Shown here one piece after another: positions 53,528 through 63,010 of a stretch of DNA of 63,010 bases (positions are counted from its first letter, which is position 1; every line of letters starts with the position of its first letter). The stretch comes from Gammaproteobacteria bacterium (lineage in GTDB: Bacteria > Pseudomonadota > Gammaproteobacteria > UBA6429 > Thiohalophilaceae). The DNA lies in contig JAOULO010000015.1 of the NCBI GenBank assembly GCA_029881995.1, positions 1-63,010 on the forward strand, written 5' to 3'. The translations under genes were made by a program, and so were the position numbers. Under the pieces are notes generated by a model. It was not told the origin of the DNA. It ran no database searches and saw only the letters and a list, made by a program, of their open reading frames with translations.

Positions 53528-54610
53528 TTATACACATATTCTATATGGCTTTGAATCCATAATTGGCGCTTTTTTAAGCACAATGTCGGCCATTAGACGT
53601 GCCGAGGCAGGCCCAAGCACCACGCCATTGCGAAAATGCCCGGTATTGACATAAAGACCCTCAATTTTTTCATCTTTGTATATATAAGGAATACCTTCCG
53701 GGCTGGCAGGCCGTAATCCTGCCCAATGGTGTTCAATCTCACACCCTTGCAGGGATGGAATCAATCGATAGGCTTCTCCCACCAGTTCTTCCCTGGCCTC
53801 ACTGGTGGTGGATTTATCAAAGCCTACCTCTTCCAGGGTACTACCGACCAGTACTCGCCCATCACGGCGGGGAATCACATATCGGTCTTTGCTCAATACA
53901 ATCCTGGAGACCTGGCCGGGCCGGGCCCGGAACAACAGCATCTGACCACGCAAAGGTCTGACCTTAATTCGAATCCCCAGGCCAGATAATAAACCACCAC
54001 TCCAGGCGCCACTGGTAATAATTAAATGCTCGGCTGGTATTTTCTGGCCGGCCACCATGACGGCTTCGATCCGCTGATCCTTGAGACAAAGCCCATCCAC
54101 CTCACTGTGTTCTAGCACTTTCACAGCATAATGTTGCAGGCTACCACGCAAGGCCTTAACGAGACGGGGATTACGAACCTGGGCAACATCGGGTAACCAG
54201 ATCCCCTCACCCTTCTGTTCGGTCAGTCCAGGTTCCAGTTGCTGAACTAGCGATGGCTTGATGATTTCACAGGCTTGCCCATAGTTCTGCGCCCATTGCT
54301 GGGCCTGAGCTTCTTCACCAGAATCCAGTATCAATAAACCACTTTGGGTCCACTCCGGATCAATACCACTCTCTTCAGCCAGCTCTGTGGCCAGACCTGA
54401 ATAGATTTGCTGGCCCCAACTGGCTAACTGGCTGACCGCATCGGAATAACGCCAGGGGTAAAGAGGCGAAATAATGCCACCACCGGCCCAGGACGACTCC
54501 TGTCCCAACTCACCACGCTCCAGCAGGGTCACGACCATCCCTTCTCTAGCCAACTCACGGGCTGTCAGCATCCCAATAATGCCGCCACCCACAATTAAAC
54601 ATTCACTCAC
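53528..54610 (-). CDS. thiO: Glycine oxidase (thiamine synthesis)
   Basis: ThiO oxidises glycine to dehydroglycine for thiazole formation in thiamine synthesis. The 360-residue flavoenzyme starts with the FAD motif LIVGGGIIGMLTARELAREGM, with ESSWAGGGIISPLYPW soon after. Near the end is HWAGLRPASPEGIPYI and HFRNGVVLGPASARLMADI. Next to the pilin operon, divergent from it; this neighbour pair occurs in Pseudomonas as well. No other thi genes are in the window. Confidence 0.93.
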   Translation of the reverse strand: MSECLIVGGGIIGMLTARELAREGMVVTLLERGELGQESSWAGGGIISPLYPWRYSDAVSQLASWGQQIYSGLATELAEESGIDPEWTQSGLLILDSGEEAQAQQWAQNYGQACEIIKPSLVQQLEPGLTEQKGEGIWLPDVAQVRNPRLVKALRGSLQHYAVKVLEHSEVDGLCLKDQRIEAVMVAGQKIPAEHLIITSGAWSGGLLSGLGIRIKVRPLRGQMLLFRARPGQVSRIVLSKDRYVIPRRDGRVLVGSTLEEVGFDKSTTSEAREELVGEAYRLIPSLQGCEIEHHWAGLRPASPEGIPYIYKDEKIEGLYVNTGHFRNGVVLGPASARLMADIVLKKAPIMDSKPYRICV

Positions 54611-54756
54611 AGGAAAATCTCACCTTTATAGTCTGGTATTCAAGCATCGTGCAATCTTTCTCAAAACCCACTTATGATAAACCGTTTATCCGGATAACGC
54701 CTCAGCTTATCGGCCGGGAGAGGACAGGAGCTTTCGCATCCATAATAATTACATTC

Positions 54757-55236
54757 ATGAAAAGAGAATACGGATTTACCCTGATCGAACTGATGATCGC
54801 CATGGCGGTACTGGCCATTGTGGCGGGTTTTGGTGTACCAAAATTAAGTGCTTTAATACAAAACAACCGGTTGATTGCCGAAATCAACCTGTTTTCAGCT
54901 GAATTACAATATGCCCGTAGTGAAGCTATAAGACGTACGGGAGATGTGGTTGTATCACCCAACGAAAATAATTGGAGCAAGGGCCTAACTATCTACATTG
55001 ATCAGAATGGTAATGGAAGTTTTGATAATGGAACTGATACCCCATTGAGAATTACCCCTGCACTCAATCATATAACTGTAACAGGTCCTGCTAGTAATAT
55101 TGTTTTCTCATCTGATGGTTTCGCTGGTGCGACCTCTAATTTTACTATTCCAGATTCAAGAGCTGGCAAAAATTATACTATTACAGTCACACCAAGCGGT
55201 AGTACAAAAGTTAAATCTCAGGCTCAAGCAAGTTAA
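54757..55236 (+). CDS. fimT: Type IV pilus minor pilin FimT/FimU-type
   Basis: Start set at 54757 (159 residues), the ATG that gives a short leader before the prepilin motif G-FTLIE (MKREYGFTLIELMIAMAVLAIVAGFGVPKL). The longer frame adds 36 residues not expected in a prepilin. The hydrophobic helix is followed by a GspH/FimT-type globular part. It is the first gene of the minor-pilin operon, and an internal member of the tip complex that primes pilus assembly. The ribosome-binding site is weak. thiO is divergent. Confidence 0.9.
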   Translation: MKREYGFTLIELMIAMAVLAIVAGFGVPKLSALIQNNRLIAEINLFSAELQYARSEAIRRTGDVVVSPNENNWSKGLTIYIDQNGNGSFDNGTDTPLRITPALNHITVTGPASNIVFSSDGFAGATSNFTIPDSRAGKNYTITVTPSGSTKVKSQAQAS

Positions 55237-55246
55237 GCAAGCTGAT

Positions 55247-55750
55247 ATGAAAATGTACTCTGGAAAGCAAATTAAACATAGCAAAGGTTTCACTCTTATC
55301 GAAGCCATGGTAACTCTGCTGATATTTTCTGCCGGTCTACTTGGCCTGGCAGGAATGCAGATGTCGGGTATGCAAAACAGTAATAGTGCCCTGTTACATA
55401 CACTGGCTATCCAGCAAACCTATGATATGGCAGAGCGTATTAGGGCTAATTTTGAACGTATACGCAAAGATATTGCAAATGGTTCAGATTACGATGATCT
55501 GAGTATTGAAACTGTTACATGTATAACAGACGCAAATACTGCATGTGTCGATGTATCAATCGCCCATAGTGACTTCGAAGCCTGGTATAACACAACAAAC
55601 AGTACTCTACCCTCAGGTTCAGGGAAAGTAGAAGGGAGCACGATCAATGTAGGTAGCGCAGGAGTCCCCACCAAAGAGTACATCATTACTGTTACCTGGG
55701 TTCAACCCACAGGGCAAAATGCCAGTGTCAGTCTGGAGTTTCAGCCATGA
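55247..55750 (+). CDS. pilV: Type IV pilus modification/minor pilin PilV
   Basis: Start set at 55247 (167 residues), giving a leader ending in KG before FTLIEAMVTLLIFSAGLLGLAGMQ, the prepilin motif and helix of PilV. Then the typical QQTYDMAERIRANFERI segment. The remaining frame upstream overlaps fimT and is not used. PilV, PilW and PilX with PilY1 form the pilus tip complex. The gene begins 10 bases after fimT and overlaps pilW by four bases. Confidence 0.92.
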   Translation: MKMYSGKQIKHSKGFTLIEAMVTLLIFSAGLLGLAGMQMSGMQNSNSALLHTLAIQQTYDMAERIRANFERIRKDIANGSDYDDLSIETVTCITDANTACVDVSIAHSDFEAWYNTTNSTLPSGSGKVEGSTINVGSAGVPTKEYIITVTWVQPTGQNASVSLEFQP

Positions 55751-56787
55751 GTTTATCTAAGCAATTTATTCAGAATCCTGTTCCTGATTTGCAGCATGGT
55801 CTAAGCCTTATCGAGATGATGGTAGCCCTGGCAGTATCAGCCATCCTGTTACTTGGGGTAACTACCGTGTATACAAGCAGTAAACGCTCCTATCAGGTAA
55901 CCGAAGAATTTTCTGATATTCAGGAAAATGCACGTTTTGCCCTTCACTTCCTGTCTAGAAACATTCGTATGGCTGGCTTTACTGGCTGCAGCAGTCTTAA
56001 GAGTATGAGTGCCAACAATACCACAGGTAATGACAATTATAAATTTGAAGATGAAACATCCATCACAGGATTTGCAGCGGCAAGTGCGGAAGGTGTTCCA
56101 GATGGAGGTACTCCCGTTGGTACGGCTGCTATCAGTATCAGGAAAGCAACAGCCTGTTCTGCACAGGTGACAGGAACGACAAATGGCAACAAAACAGTAC
56201 AGTTCACCAACAGTAATTGTAACTTTGCACAAAATGACCTTGTCATAGTAACGGATTGTGAGAGCGCGGACATATTCCAGAACAATAACAATCCCCAAGG
56301 TGCTGCAAATGCTGATGACCCCAATCAATCGGGGCCCGGTTCGCTTACAAGTACAGCTGGTTTAAGTAAATCTTATGGTTCTTCAGCTTATGTATTCAAA
56401 TTTGAAAATCTTTCCTATTTTTTAATGAACGATGCGACTAATGGTAACCGTCCTACTCTTTATAAAACCGAGAATGGAACTACTGAAGCACTCGTACCCA
56501 ATGTGGAAGACCTGGCAATTAAATATGGCGTAGATACAAATGGAGATAATAGTGTTGATACTATTCGTGACGATGCAGCCGCAGTTGGTGCAAATAACTG
56601 GAATACCGTTTTGAATGTCTATATCCACCTGCTTGTACGCTCTGATCCAGTAGGTGATGGGACTAATGGTTTCCCTTTTTCATTCAATGGAACGGTACAT
56701 AATAGTGCAAATGATAATTTAATAAACGATGGCCGATACCGAAAGGAATTTGTCACAAGTATCGCTCTTAGAAACAGAATCCCCTAA
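55747..56787 (+). CDS. pilW: Minor pilin PilW
   Basis: The 346-residue protein has a longer leader (18 residues) before the prepilin motif G-LSLIEMMVALAVSAILLLGVTTVY. ENARFALHFLSRNIRMAGFTGC is a classic PilW signature. The globular part is large and Asn/Asp-rich. The start overlaps the pilV stop (ATGA), so translation is coupled. It belongs to the tip complex with PilV, PilX and PilY1. Confidence 0.94.
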   Translation: MSLSKQFIQNPVPDLQHGLSLIEMMVALAVSAILLLGVTTVYTSSKRSYQVTEEFSDIQENARFALHFLSRNIRMAGFTGCSSLKSMSANNTTGNDNYKFEDETSITGFAAASAEGVPDGGTPVGTAAISIRKATACSAQVTGTTNGNKTVQFTNSNCNFAQNDLVIVTDCESADIFQNNNNPQGAANADDPNQSGPGSLTSTAGLSKSYGSSAYVFKFENLSYFLMNDATNGNRPTLYKTENGTTEALVPNVEDLAIKYGVDTNGDNSVDTIRDDAAAVGANNWNTVLNVYIHLLVRSDPVGDGTNGFPFSFNGTVHNSANDNLINDGRYRKEFVTSIALRNRIP

Positions 56788-56807
56788 TTTCATATGGTAG
56801 CAAGACT

Positions 56808-57377
56808 ATGGATATAGTAACCAATAAACAAGCTCTTCCCTCCCACCAAGCAGGCGCCACCCTGATTATTGGCCTGGTACTACTGGTTGCCCTGACAATT
56901 ATTGGTGTCGCCAGTCTCAGCACCACTAGCCTGGAACACCGTATGGCCGGTAACATGGGTGATGTCAACCAAGCATTTAATGCAGCAGAAACAGCTGGTC
57001 GGGCCGCCCAACTAGTGATTTCGAAGATTAACCTCTGGCATGACGGAGTGGCTACATGTGCAGCGGATGCAAAAATCACTGATAGTCAGGTATGCATCAA
57101 TAAAAAAATTAACACTCCATGGTGGAGCACATATTCACATAGTGACTGGATGGATCAAACAATAGAAATTAGTGGTGGAGCTGCTATATCAAATGTCAAA
57201 ACGCCTCCCCACGTCATGATAGAAAACCTGCACTTTTTAAATGATGAACTGGGTATGGGACATAAATATGTTAACGAGGTTGGCACTCAATACTATCGAG
57301 TAACCAGCCGTGGTACTGGCCGTTCTGATAACTCCCAGGCCATAGTACAGCAAACTATAGCCAAACGTTTTAACTAG
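56808..57377 (+). CDS. pilX: Minor pilin assembly protein PilX
   Basis: The 189-residue protein has the PilX-type N-terminal segment (QAGATLIIGLVLLVALTIIGVASLSTTSLEHRMAGNMGDVNQAFNAAETA). The Ala/Gly start and the ALNEMAGN-like region are the family signature. The cleavage site is A-G-A rather than G-F, as in many PilX proteins. Cysteines at about 83 and 93 may form a disulfide. pilY1 follows after nine bases. Confidence 0.92.
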   Translation: MDIVTNKQALPSHQAGATLIIGLVLLVALTIIGVASLSTTSLEHRMAGNMGDVNQAFNAAETAGRAAQLVISKINLWHDGVATCAADAKITDSQVCINKKINTPWWSTYSHSDWMDQTIEISGGAAISNVKTPPHVMIENLHFLNDELGMGHKYVNEVGTQYYRVTSRGTGRSDNSQAIVQQTIAKRFN

Positions 57378-57386
57378 GATATAAAA

Positions 57387-60300
57387 ATGAATTCTGTAAT
57401 GGAGCAATTCAAAATGAAACCTTGTAAAATCACTGCTCTCTATCTAGCTGTATACAGTCTGGTTTTACTCTTCACTTTACCAGTACGAGCGGCTACGCTG
57501 GATATTTCAGAAGTTCCTATCACCGTCGGTACCAGTCCAAACCCCAATGTAATGCTGCTTCTGGACAGCTCAGGGAGTATGAACAACCTTAACTGGCCTT
57601 CTACCTACGTCCCATTTGATTCGAATACTCAGGAGTGGTGTGGCCGAAATTGTACCGAGAATGATCAATGGGCTTCCGACGATGATTATATACCTATAAT
57701 TGATATTAACGGTTCTGGTGATGATGGAGAGTCTCGAAGAAAGGCAATTGTAACTGATAAAAATGGCGATCCTAAAACAATCACCTGTAATAGTCCTGCT
57801 GGATCAAGTGGAGGAATCAGTGTAATAGGTTTAAATAAAGACGAAGATACATTTAAATGCCTTTACATACCGGGAAAAACAAATCCCGAACATGCCTACA
57901 CTGGCGATTATCTCAACTGGCTGTTTACTTATTATGGTACCGCACACAGTATTGAAACCAATACGCCAGCTGACTTTATCGGAACTGATGTAACTAAGGC
58001 CACCCCTACCACTATCGATAAGGTTACCATTCCAACCGACCGTCGGGTTGACTCTGTTAAAAAGATTGTTGCCGATAATATTATTCCCATTGAAAAAGTT
58101 AATTTTGGTCTTGCCAAATTTAATGCTGAAGAGGGGGCTGACATTTTTGCTGCATGTAGTGATGAAGCAGGAGTTAAAGTAACTACCTCAAATATAGATA
58201 CACTACTCAGTACCTATTCTGCCGATGGCGGTACCCCATTGTCAGAAGCCTTATACGAAATCACACGTTATTTTCGTGGTATGACCCCATTGTACGGTGC
58301 CAGTGAAAGTATTCTGACTACTGACAATAGTGATTGTGGTGGTGGTGGTGGACACGGTGGTGGTGGTTTCATGGGAGCCATGGGGATGGGTGGCGGAGGT
58401 GGTACAAGCCATGGAGATGGTGATTCCTGCGATGCTGACAGATTTACCAGCCCAATCAAGTATAACTGCCAGGACAATTTCACCATTATCCTGACCGATG
58501 GGATGGCAACTGATATTACAAAGTGGCCCACTGATGCCCAGGATGAACTCTTGTGTGGTCAGGCAAATGTAACATGTGATGGCTCAACTCCCCCAGATTA
58601 TGACGGTTTACATCCAACTGAAGATGATGCAAACCCTACCAAACCACCATACAAACACAATTCTGATGGCCATAAAACCGGCACAACTTCTGCAATTGGA
58701 CGTTATATTTTCACGGATGATATCGCAAAATTTGCCTATGACATCGATATGGCCAGTTCTTCATCTCCATTATTTGGGCCTGAATTTGACCAGGCACCGT
58801 TCGCCAAACAGAACATGAAAACCCTTACCATCAGTTTTGGTTTTGATGCCAATGTATTAAAAGATGCGGCCATGCTTGGCAATGGCAATACTGACATCTC
58901 TTATAAAACAGACTCAAGTATCGACGTCCCAAATCACTGGAATGCAAAAACATCAGAGGATCTCCAGCAGGCTCTGGAAGAGGCGATGATTGAGATCAAA
59001 ACTCAGTCAACCGTCAGTTCTGCTTCGTCCGTTGCAGCAAACTCTGGCTATCAGGCTGATGGTACTGCCCTTTATCAGGGTAAATTCAGATTTATCAAAG
59101 AAGGTGATGGATTTTCTGAAAATACCTGGGTTGGTGATGTCACAATGTATCCAATAAAAAATGATGGCTCCGTGGAAACAGATGAAGCCAAGATTAAGAG
59201 TGCAGCAACGGTCTTAAATGATCGAGTACTTGCTGATTCACCAAGAAGTATATTCACTTACAATCCAACCAGTGAAACAGGTATTGAATTTTCTGTTGCT
59301 AACTTCGAAGCAGACGACAATGGAATGACAACAGAGCAAAAAGGGTTTCTAAAAAATAAATTTCTGATTAATTACATTCGCGGCTATCGAGGGTGCGAAG
59401 TACAAAACACCCCTGATGATGATGCCAATTGTACGGATGGAGATGTTTATTCTTTCAGAAATAGATACAGTCTGTTAGGTACTATAGTTAACTCAGGTCC
59501 TCTCCTTATTCCAAAGCCTTCATCAAGATATCCTGATCAATGGGGCTCAGACTCTATCGAGTCAGTTGGATGCCCGGCTACGTCAAGTGATGATGCATCC
59601 TGCTATAGCACATTCAAGGCTGATAAATCAGATCGGAGCAATGTACTATATGTTGGTGGGAATGATGGAATGTTACACGCTTTTGATGCAGGCAGACCAG
59701 ATAACCCTCTCACCGATACAGATGAAAGTCGTGACGCAACACTGGATGAAAAATTTGCCTATATTCCTAATAAAATTATTAGCAAATTAGGCTCTTATGG
59801 CGATATTAATTACAACCACAAATACATGGTTGATGCAACGCCTACCGTTATCGATGCCTATGACAGTACAACTAACACATGGAAAACAATACTGGTCAGT
59901 GGACTCAACAAGGGTGGTCAGGGAGTGTTTGCTCTGGATGTAACAAATATTGGTAAAGACGGACAAAGTTTCTCTGCAGAAAATGTACTGTGGGAATTTA
60001 CAGATGAAGACAGTGCAGAGTTAGGCTATACCTTTAGTCGCCCTGCTGTAATACGAATGCACTACACTGTAAGTGGTAAAGATGTTGGTAGATGGGTGGC
60101 TGTATTTGGAAATGGTTACAACAACAGTTTCGCCGATGGTCGAGCGAGTACGACGGGTCAGGCCATGCTATATTTTGTTGATGTATTCACCGGTAATTTA
60201 ATAAAAACCATACCGACTAATTATGGCTTTACCAAAGACCCTGCGAACCCAACAGTCTCTGATAACGATCCCAACACCTATGATGCGTCTCAAAGCCGCC

Positions 60301-61259
60301 CCAATGGTTTATCAACTGTCGCACCTATCGATATCAATAATGACCTGATTGTTGATTATATCTATGCCGGTGATGTTTACGGTAATATGTGGCGGTTTGA
60401 TGTAAGCTCCGGCAATACCGGCCACTGGGCAATCTACGGTAAAGGTACTGGGACCGACAGAGATAAACCTATCTTTGTTGCCACACACCCTTCTAATTCA
60501 CAATCTATCACCTCTCGCCCAGCCGTCGCCCGAGCAGGGTATCAGGGAATCATGCTTTACTTTGGTACAGGCAAGTATCTTGGTGCCAGTGACAACCTGG
60601 ATACAGGCAGCATACAGACTTTTTATGGACTGCTTGACAACCCTGAAGTCAGCGGTGGTAGCGTGATTACACGTGACACTACCATTGATGTAGGTAGTGG
60701 GGAAACTGAGCCTGAAATGACGCCTCAAACCTTTACCGAGCACGATGTCAGCTTTACACATAACAGCACAATATATACTCACAAGGTACGTGAACACAGT
60801 ACAGCTGCAACCACAAATAATTATAGGAGCTGGTATGTTGACCTTAAAGCATCAAATGCTGGTGCCACGGCACTGGGTGAACGAATTGTATATAGCCCAA
60901 TAGTACGCGGAGGGTTTAACAAAAGGGTGATTTTAACTTCTATCATCCCTTCAGCCCAATCATGTACCGGTGGGGGAACCAGTTGGTTAATGGAACTTGA
61001 TGCAAAAAATGGTAACAAGACATCTGAACCAGTGTTTGACCTGAATGCAGACACAAAACTTGATAGTTACGACAATGGTGTTAACGACAAAGTCTACAAT
61101 GGTTGGAGTCATGATGGTATTAACTCCTCCCCAACCATTATCGTCTCAGATGGGGTCGAAAATAAGTATATGTCAAGCTCAAGCGGCAATATTGTTCGTA
61201 TCACTGAAGCTCTACCATCTGGTAGTAAAGGCCGACAATCATGGCGTCAACTCAAATAA
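57387..61259 (+). CDS. pilY1: Pilus tip adhesin/regulator PilY1
   Basis: The 1290-residue protein has a signal peptide (to about 36). A von Willebrand A-type domain has a MIDAS-like motif (Asp60, Ser62, Ser64 in LLLDSSGSMN). The C-terminal seven-blade propeller (about 700-1250) has YVGGNDGMLHAFDA and a calcium-type loop with D-x-N-x-D (DINNDLIVD, about 982-990). A Gly-rich insert (about 317-346, with runs of Gly, His and Met) splits the vWA part; it is discussed as a finding. PilY1 sits at the pilus tip and controls retraction and surface sensing. A PilY2-like gene and pilE follow. Confidence 0.95.
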   Translation: MNSVMEQFKMKPCKITALYLAVYSLVLLFTLPVRAATLDISEVPITVGTSPNPNVMLLLDSSGSMNNLNWPSTYVPFDSNTQEWCGRNCTENDQWASDDDYIPIIDINGSGDDGESRRKAIVTDKNGDPKTITCNSPAGSSGGISVIGLNKDEDTFKCLYIPGKTNPEHAYTGDYLNWLFTYYGTAHSIETNTPADFIGTDVTKATPTTIDKVTIPTDRRVDSVKKIVADNIIPIEKVNFGLAKFNAEEGADIFAACSDEAGVKVTTSNIDTLLSTYSADGGTPLSEALYEITRYFRGMTPLYGASESILTTDNSDCGGGGGHGGGGFMGAMGMGGGGGTSHGDGDSCDADRFTSPIKYNCQDNFTIILTDGMATDITKWPTDAQDELLCGQANVTCDGSTPPDYDGLHPTEDDANPTKPPYKHNSDGHKTGTTSAIGRYIFTDDIAKFAYDIDMASSSSPLFGPEFDQAPFAKQNMKTLTISFGFDANVLKDAAMLGNGNTDISYKTDSSIDVPNHWNAKTSEDLQQALEEAMIEIKTQSTVSSASSVAANSGYQADGTALYQGKFRFIKEGDGFSENTWVGDVTMYPIKNDGSVETDEAKIKSAATVLNDRVLADSPRSIFTYNPTSETGIEFSVANFEADDNGMTTEQKGFLKNKFLINYIRGYRGCEVQNTPDDDANCTDGDVYSFRNRYSLLGTIVNSGPLLIPKPSSRYPDQWGSDSIESVGCPATSSDDASCYSTFKADKSDRSNVLYVGGNDGMLHAFDAGRPDNPLTDTDESRDATLDEKFAYIPNKIISKLGSYGDINYNHKYMVDATPTVIDAYDSTTNTWKTILVSGLNKGGQGVFALDVTNIGKDGQSFSAENVLWEFTDEDSAELGYTFSRPAVIRMHYTVSGKDVGRWVAVFGNGYNNSFADGRASTTGQAMLYFVDVFTGNLIKTIPTNYGFTKDPANPTVSDNDPNTYDASQSRPNGLSTVAPIDINNDLIVDYIYAGDVYGNMWRFDVSSGNTGHWAIYGKGTGTDRDKPIFVATHPSNSQSITSRPAVARAGYQGIMLYFGTGKYLGASDNLDTGSIQTFYGLLDNPEVSGGSVITRDTTIDVGSGETEPEMTPQTFTEHDVSFTHNSTIYTHKVREHSTAATTNNYRSWYVDLKASNAGATALGERIVYSPIVRGGFNKRVILTSIIPSAQSCTGGGTSWLMELDAKNGNKTSEPVFDLNADTKLDSYDNGVNDKVYNGWSHDGINSSPTIIVSDGVENKYMSSSSGNIVRITEALPSGSKGRQSWRQLK

Positions 61260-61274
61260 TATGAGGCAACACTG

Positions 61275-61589
61275 ATGAAAAATATACCTCAAACTTTATA
61301 TGGCGTGATTTTAGGTTCATGTTTGTTTTTAATCTCTGCTCAGTCTGTATTTTCTGAAAGAGAATTTATAACAGGGACTATCACGAATATTAATACTGCT
61401 AAAAACACCATCTTGGTAGATAGCTCTTTGTACAAGCTACAACCTGGCGTCAAGGTTAATGACTCTAGTGATAAAAAAATGCCCAGCAAATATAATCTAA
61501 AGGTTGGACATGATATTCGTTTCACTCTAAAGAAAAAGAAGCATAAGCACCTTGAAGTAATAAAAGAAATCTGGATCGTCCGCGGCTAA
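61275..61589 (+). CDS. pilY2: PilY2-like small secreted protein
   Basis: The 104-residue protein has a signal peptide (to about 27). The mature part is a small beta domain (FITGTITNINTAKNTILVDSSLYKL, PGVKV), followed by a basic tail with several lysines. Length, order and layout match PilY2 of Pseudomonas (about 115 residues, located between pilY1 and pilE). The assignment rests mostly on order, since PilY2 proteins are weakly conserved. Its start is 16 bases after pilY1. Confidence 0.78.
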   Translation: MKNIPQTLYGVILGSCLFLISAQSVFSEREFITGTITNINTAKNTILVDSSLYKLQPGVKVNDSSDKKMPSKYNLKVGHDIRFTLKKKKHKHLEVIKEIWIVRG

Positions 61590-61613
61590 TTGTTAAATAA
61601 AAAGAAATATTTT

Positions 61614-62015
61614 ATGAAGCACCAATCCGGTTTAACAATCATCGAACTCGTCATTACTGTAGGGGTAATTAGCATCCTGGCCGTAGTTGCATGGCCACAG
61701 TTCGATCGTTACCAGATCAAAGTATCCAGGGCTGATGGGATAGCCGGACTTCAGATTGCTGTAAATGAAATAGAACAATGTGGTGCACAGAATTTTAATT
61801 TTGCAGGATGTGGCGGGGCAATAACAACTGATTCGCCCAGAGAGAAATACACTATAGCAATTGATGCTGATAACACAACCGCTAGCACTTACCGATTAAC
61901 AGCAACCAAAGACACAGGAAGTGCTGATACCGAATGTGGTGTACTCAGCATTGATCATCTGGGAGTAAAAGGTGAGACAGGTTCAAAAGATGTTACTTAC
62001 TGCTGGCAGCGATAA
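61614..62015 (+). CDS. pilE: Minor pilin PilE
   Basis: Start set at 61614 (133 residues), giving a five-residue leader before the prepilin motif G-LTIIELVITVGVISILAVVAWPQFDRYQ. A TTG at 61590 would extend the leader but is unlikely. The +5 Glu is present; the +1 residue is Leu instead of Phe. Four cysteines in the globular part, two near the end, suit a C-terminal disulfide loop. Last gene of the pilus operon, convergent with ispH. Confidence 0.92.
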   Translation: MKHQSGLTIIELVITVGVISILAVVAWPQFDRYQIKVSRADGIAGLQIAVNEIEQCGAQNFNFAGCGGAITTDSPREKYTIAIDADNTTASTYRLTATKDTGSADTECGVLSIDHLGVKGETGSKDVTYCWQR

Positions 62016-62019
62016 TTTA

Positions 62020-62949
62020 TTATTGTAATTCCTTTGGAATAGAGAAAGTAATCGACTCTGGCTGCCCATCCATATTTTCCAGTTCCCCACTACCCCACTC
62101 TTTTAACCTATCGATAACCTGAGAAACCAATATCTCAGGTGCTGATGCGCCAGCTGTTACACCAACACTGTTTTTATTTACTAACCATTCTTTCTGGATC
62201 TGTGATTCATCATCGATCAGGTAGGCCTCGGTACCCAGGCGTTCAGCAACTTCTTTTAGACGGTTAGAGTTTGAACTATTTGGTGAACCAACCACCAGCA
62301 CCAGATCGGCCTTGTTTGCCAGGTCCTTGACCGCATCCTGTCGGTTCTGAGTGGCATAACAGATATCATTTTTCTTTGGTCCAACAATAGCGGGAAAACG
62401 CTGCCGCAGGGCATCAATGACCTCAGCAGTATCATCCACTGATAGAGTGGTCTGACTGACATAGGCCAGCTTTTCCTGTGTCACTTCCAGTACATTGACA
62501 TCATCCACGGTTTCAACCAGATACATCTGACCACCATACTGATCATCGAACTGGCCCATGGTGCCTTCAACTTCCGGGTGGCCTTTGTGACCGATGAGAA
62601 TACAGGCATAACCCTGTTTGCTAAAACGTGCAACTTCCAGGTGAACCTTGGTCACCAGAGGGCAGGTTGCATCGAAGACTTTGAGGTTCCTGTTTTTTGC
62701 CTCTTCCTGTACTTCACGGGAAACACCATGGGCACTAAAGATAACAATGGCATCATCTGGTACTTCATCCAGTTCGTCGACAAAGATGGTGCCCTTGTCC
62801 TTAAGACCATCAACTACAAAACGATTATGCACTACCTCATGTCTGACATAGACAGGTGCACCAAAGACTTCCAGGGCACGCTCAACAATCTCTATTGCGC
62901 GGTCAACACCGGCACAGAAGCCTCGTGGATTGGCAAGCAGAATCGTCAT
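62020..62949 (-). CDS. ispH: 4-Hydroxy-3-methylbut-2-enyl diphosphate reductase
   Basis: IspH (LytB) makes IPP and DMAPP, the last step of the non-mevalonate isoprenoid pathway, with a [4Fe-4S] cluster. The 309-residue enzyme has the three cluster cysteines ([37 protein letters not shown]), plus [27 protein letters not shown] and SSNSNRL. It starts as the stop of an FKBP-type gene ends (TAATG). Gene order pilE-ispH is the same as in Pseudomonas. Confidence 0.98.
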   Translation of the reverse strand: MTILLANPRGFCAGVDRAIEIVERALEVFGAPVYVRHEVVHNRFVVDGLKDKGTIFVDELDEVPDDAIVIFSAHGVSREVQEEAKNRNLKVFDATCPLVTKVHLEVARFSKQGYACILIGHKGHPEVEGTMGQFDDQYGGQMYLVETVDDVNVLEVTQEKLAYVSQTTLSVDDTAEVIDALRQRFPAIVGPKKNDICYATQNRQDAVKDLANKADLVLVVGSPNSSNSNRLKEVAERLGTEAYLIDDESQIQKEWLVNKNSVGVTAGASAPEILVSQVIDRLKEWGSGELENMDGQPESITFSIPKELQ

Positions 62950-63010
62950 TAAGCTTTTTTACCCTTGCTCGGTTTGATGTCTAGAATTTCTACATCAAAG
63001 GTCACTTCAA
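62949..63010 (-). CDS. FKBP-type peptidyl-prolyl isomerase, C-terminal end only
   Basis: The last 19 codons read [19 protein letters not shown], the closing strand of FKBP-type isomerases. The stop overlaps the ispH start by one base. An FKBP gene (fkpB/slpA) directly before ispH is the enterobacterial and pseudomonad order. The remainder lies outside the window. Confidence 0.75.
   Translation of the reverse strand, partial: EVTFDVEILDIKPSKGKKA

Overview
The window reads as the chromosome of a Gammaproteobacterium with sulfur-oxidiser traits. It carries soxB, periplasmic MsrPQ repair, AmpD/AmpE, a Pseudomonas-type fimT-pilVWXY1Y2E-ispH block, and a sucABCD-lpd run. No rRNA or tRNA gene was recognised. 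Species cannot be fixed from the sequence; a purple-sulfur or sulfur-oxidiser relative (Chromatiales/Thiotrichales-like) is an inference from soxB.

Region by region. 1-2.9 kb is an integron gene-cassette array: small minus-strand genes, each followed by an attC recombination site, with no integrase in view. It ends at a phased array of four TTCCA-N4-TGGAA palindromes and an orphan 122-residue gene. 3.5-5.6 kb holds a LysR regulator divergent from a cytochrome b561/YceI pair. 5.7-10.1 kb holds a porin/periplasmic binding protein/chemoreceptor operon and a lipoprotein alpha-carbonic anhydrase, separated by a 368-base region with a perfect FNR-type box. 10.2-12.4 kb holds a DUF2914 protein, a bacterial CULT (cereblon-type) protein and ferrochelatase. 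12.5-19.7 kb holds soxB, msrQ, msrP, a thioredoxin-like protein, a spondin-domain protein and a two-component system.

20.5-26.7 kb is the most unusual part: a tight minus-strand operon of M48/TPR protease, atypical sigma factor, zinc-finger anti-sigma factor, secreted caspase-like protease, small beta-barrel protein and DUF4384 protein. It looks like an envelope module with its own sigma switch and is the best candidate for an undescribed system. A large lipoprotein gene lies divergent to it.

28.4-36.4 kb is one long minus-strand run: two DUF1538 membrane proteins, a P-II-like protein, a CBS-pair protein, a thioredoxin, AmpD, AmpE, the lower cobalamin pathway (CobU, CobT, CobC, CobS) and a lipoprotein amidohydrolase. 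36.5-41.6 kb has an alanine/glycine:sodium symporter and a four-lipoprotein operon (LPP20, LpoB-like, COG3014-like, LPP20). 41.6-45 kb has nadC tail-to-tail with a large PilZ-like protein. 45.2-52.8 kb encodes 2-oxoglutarate dehydrogenase and succinyl-CoA synthetase. 53-63 kb has a cysteine-free Fur-family regulator with a candidate operator, thiO, the minor-pilin/PilY1 operon, ispH and the end of an FKBP-type isomerase gene.

Functions are assigned from motifs, protein layout and gene order seen by eye; no database search was run. Start sites were moved from the longest frame where a ribosome-binding site or signal peptide pointed to an internal start.
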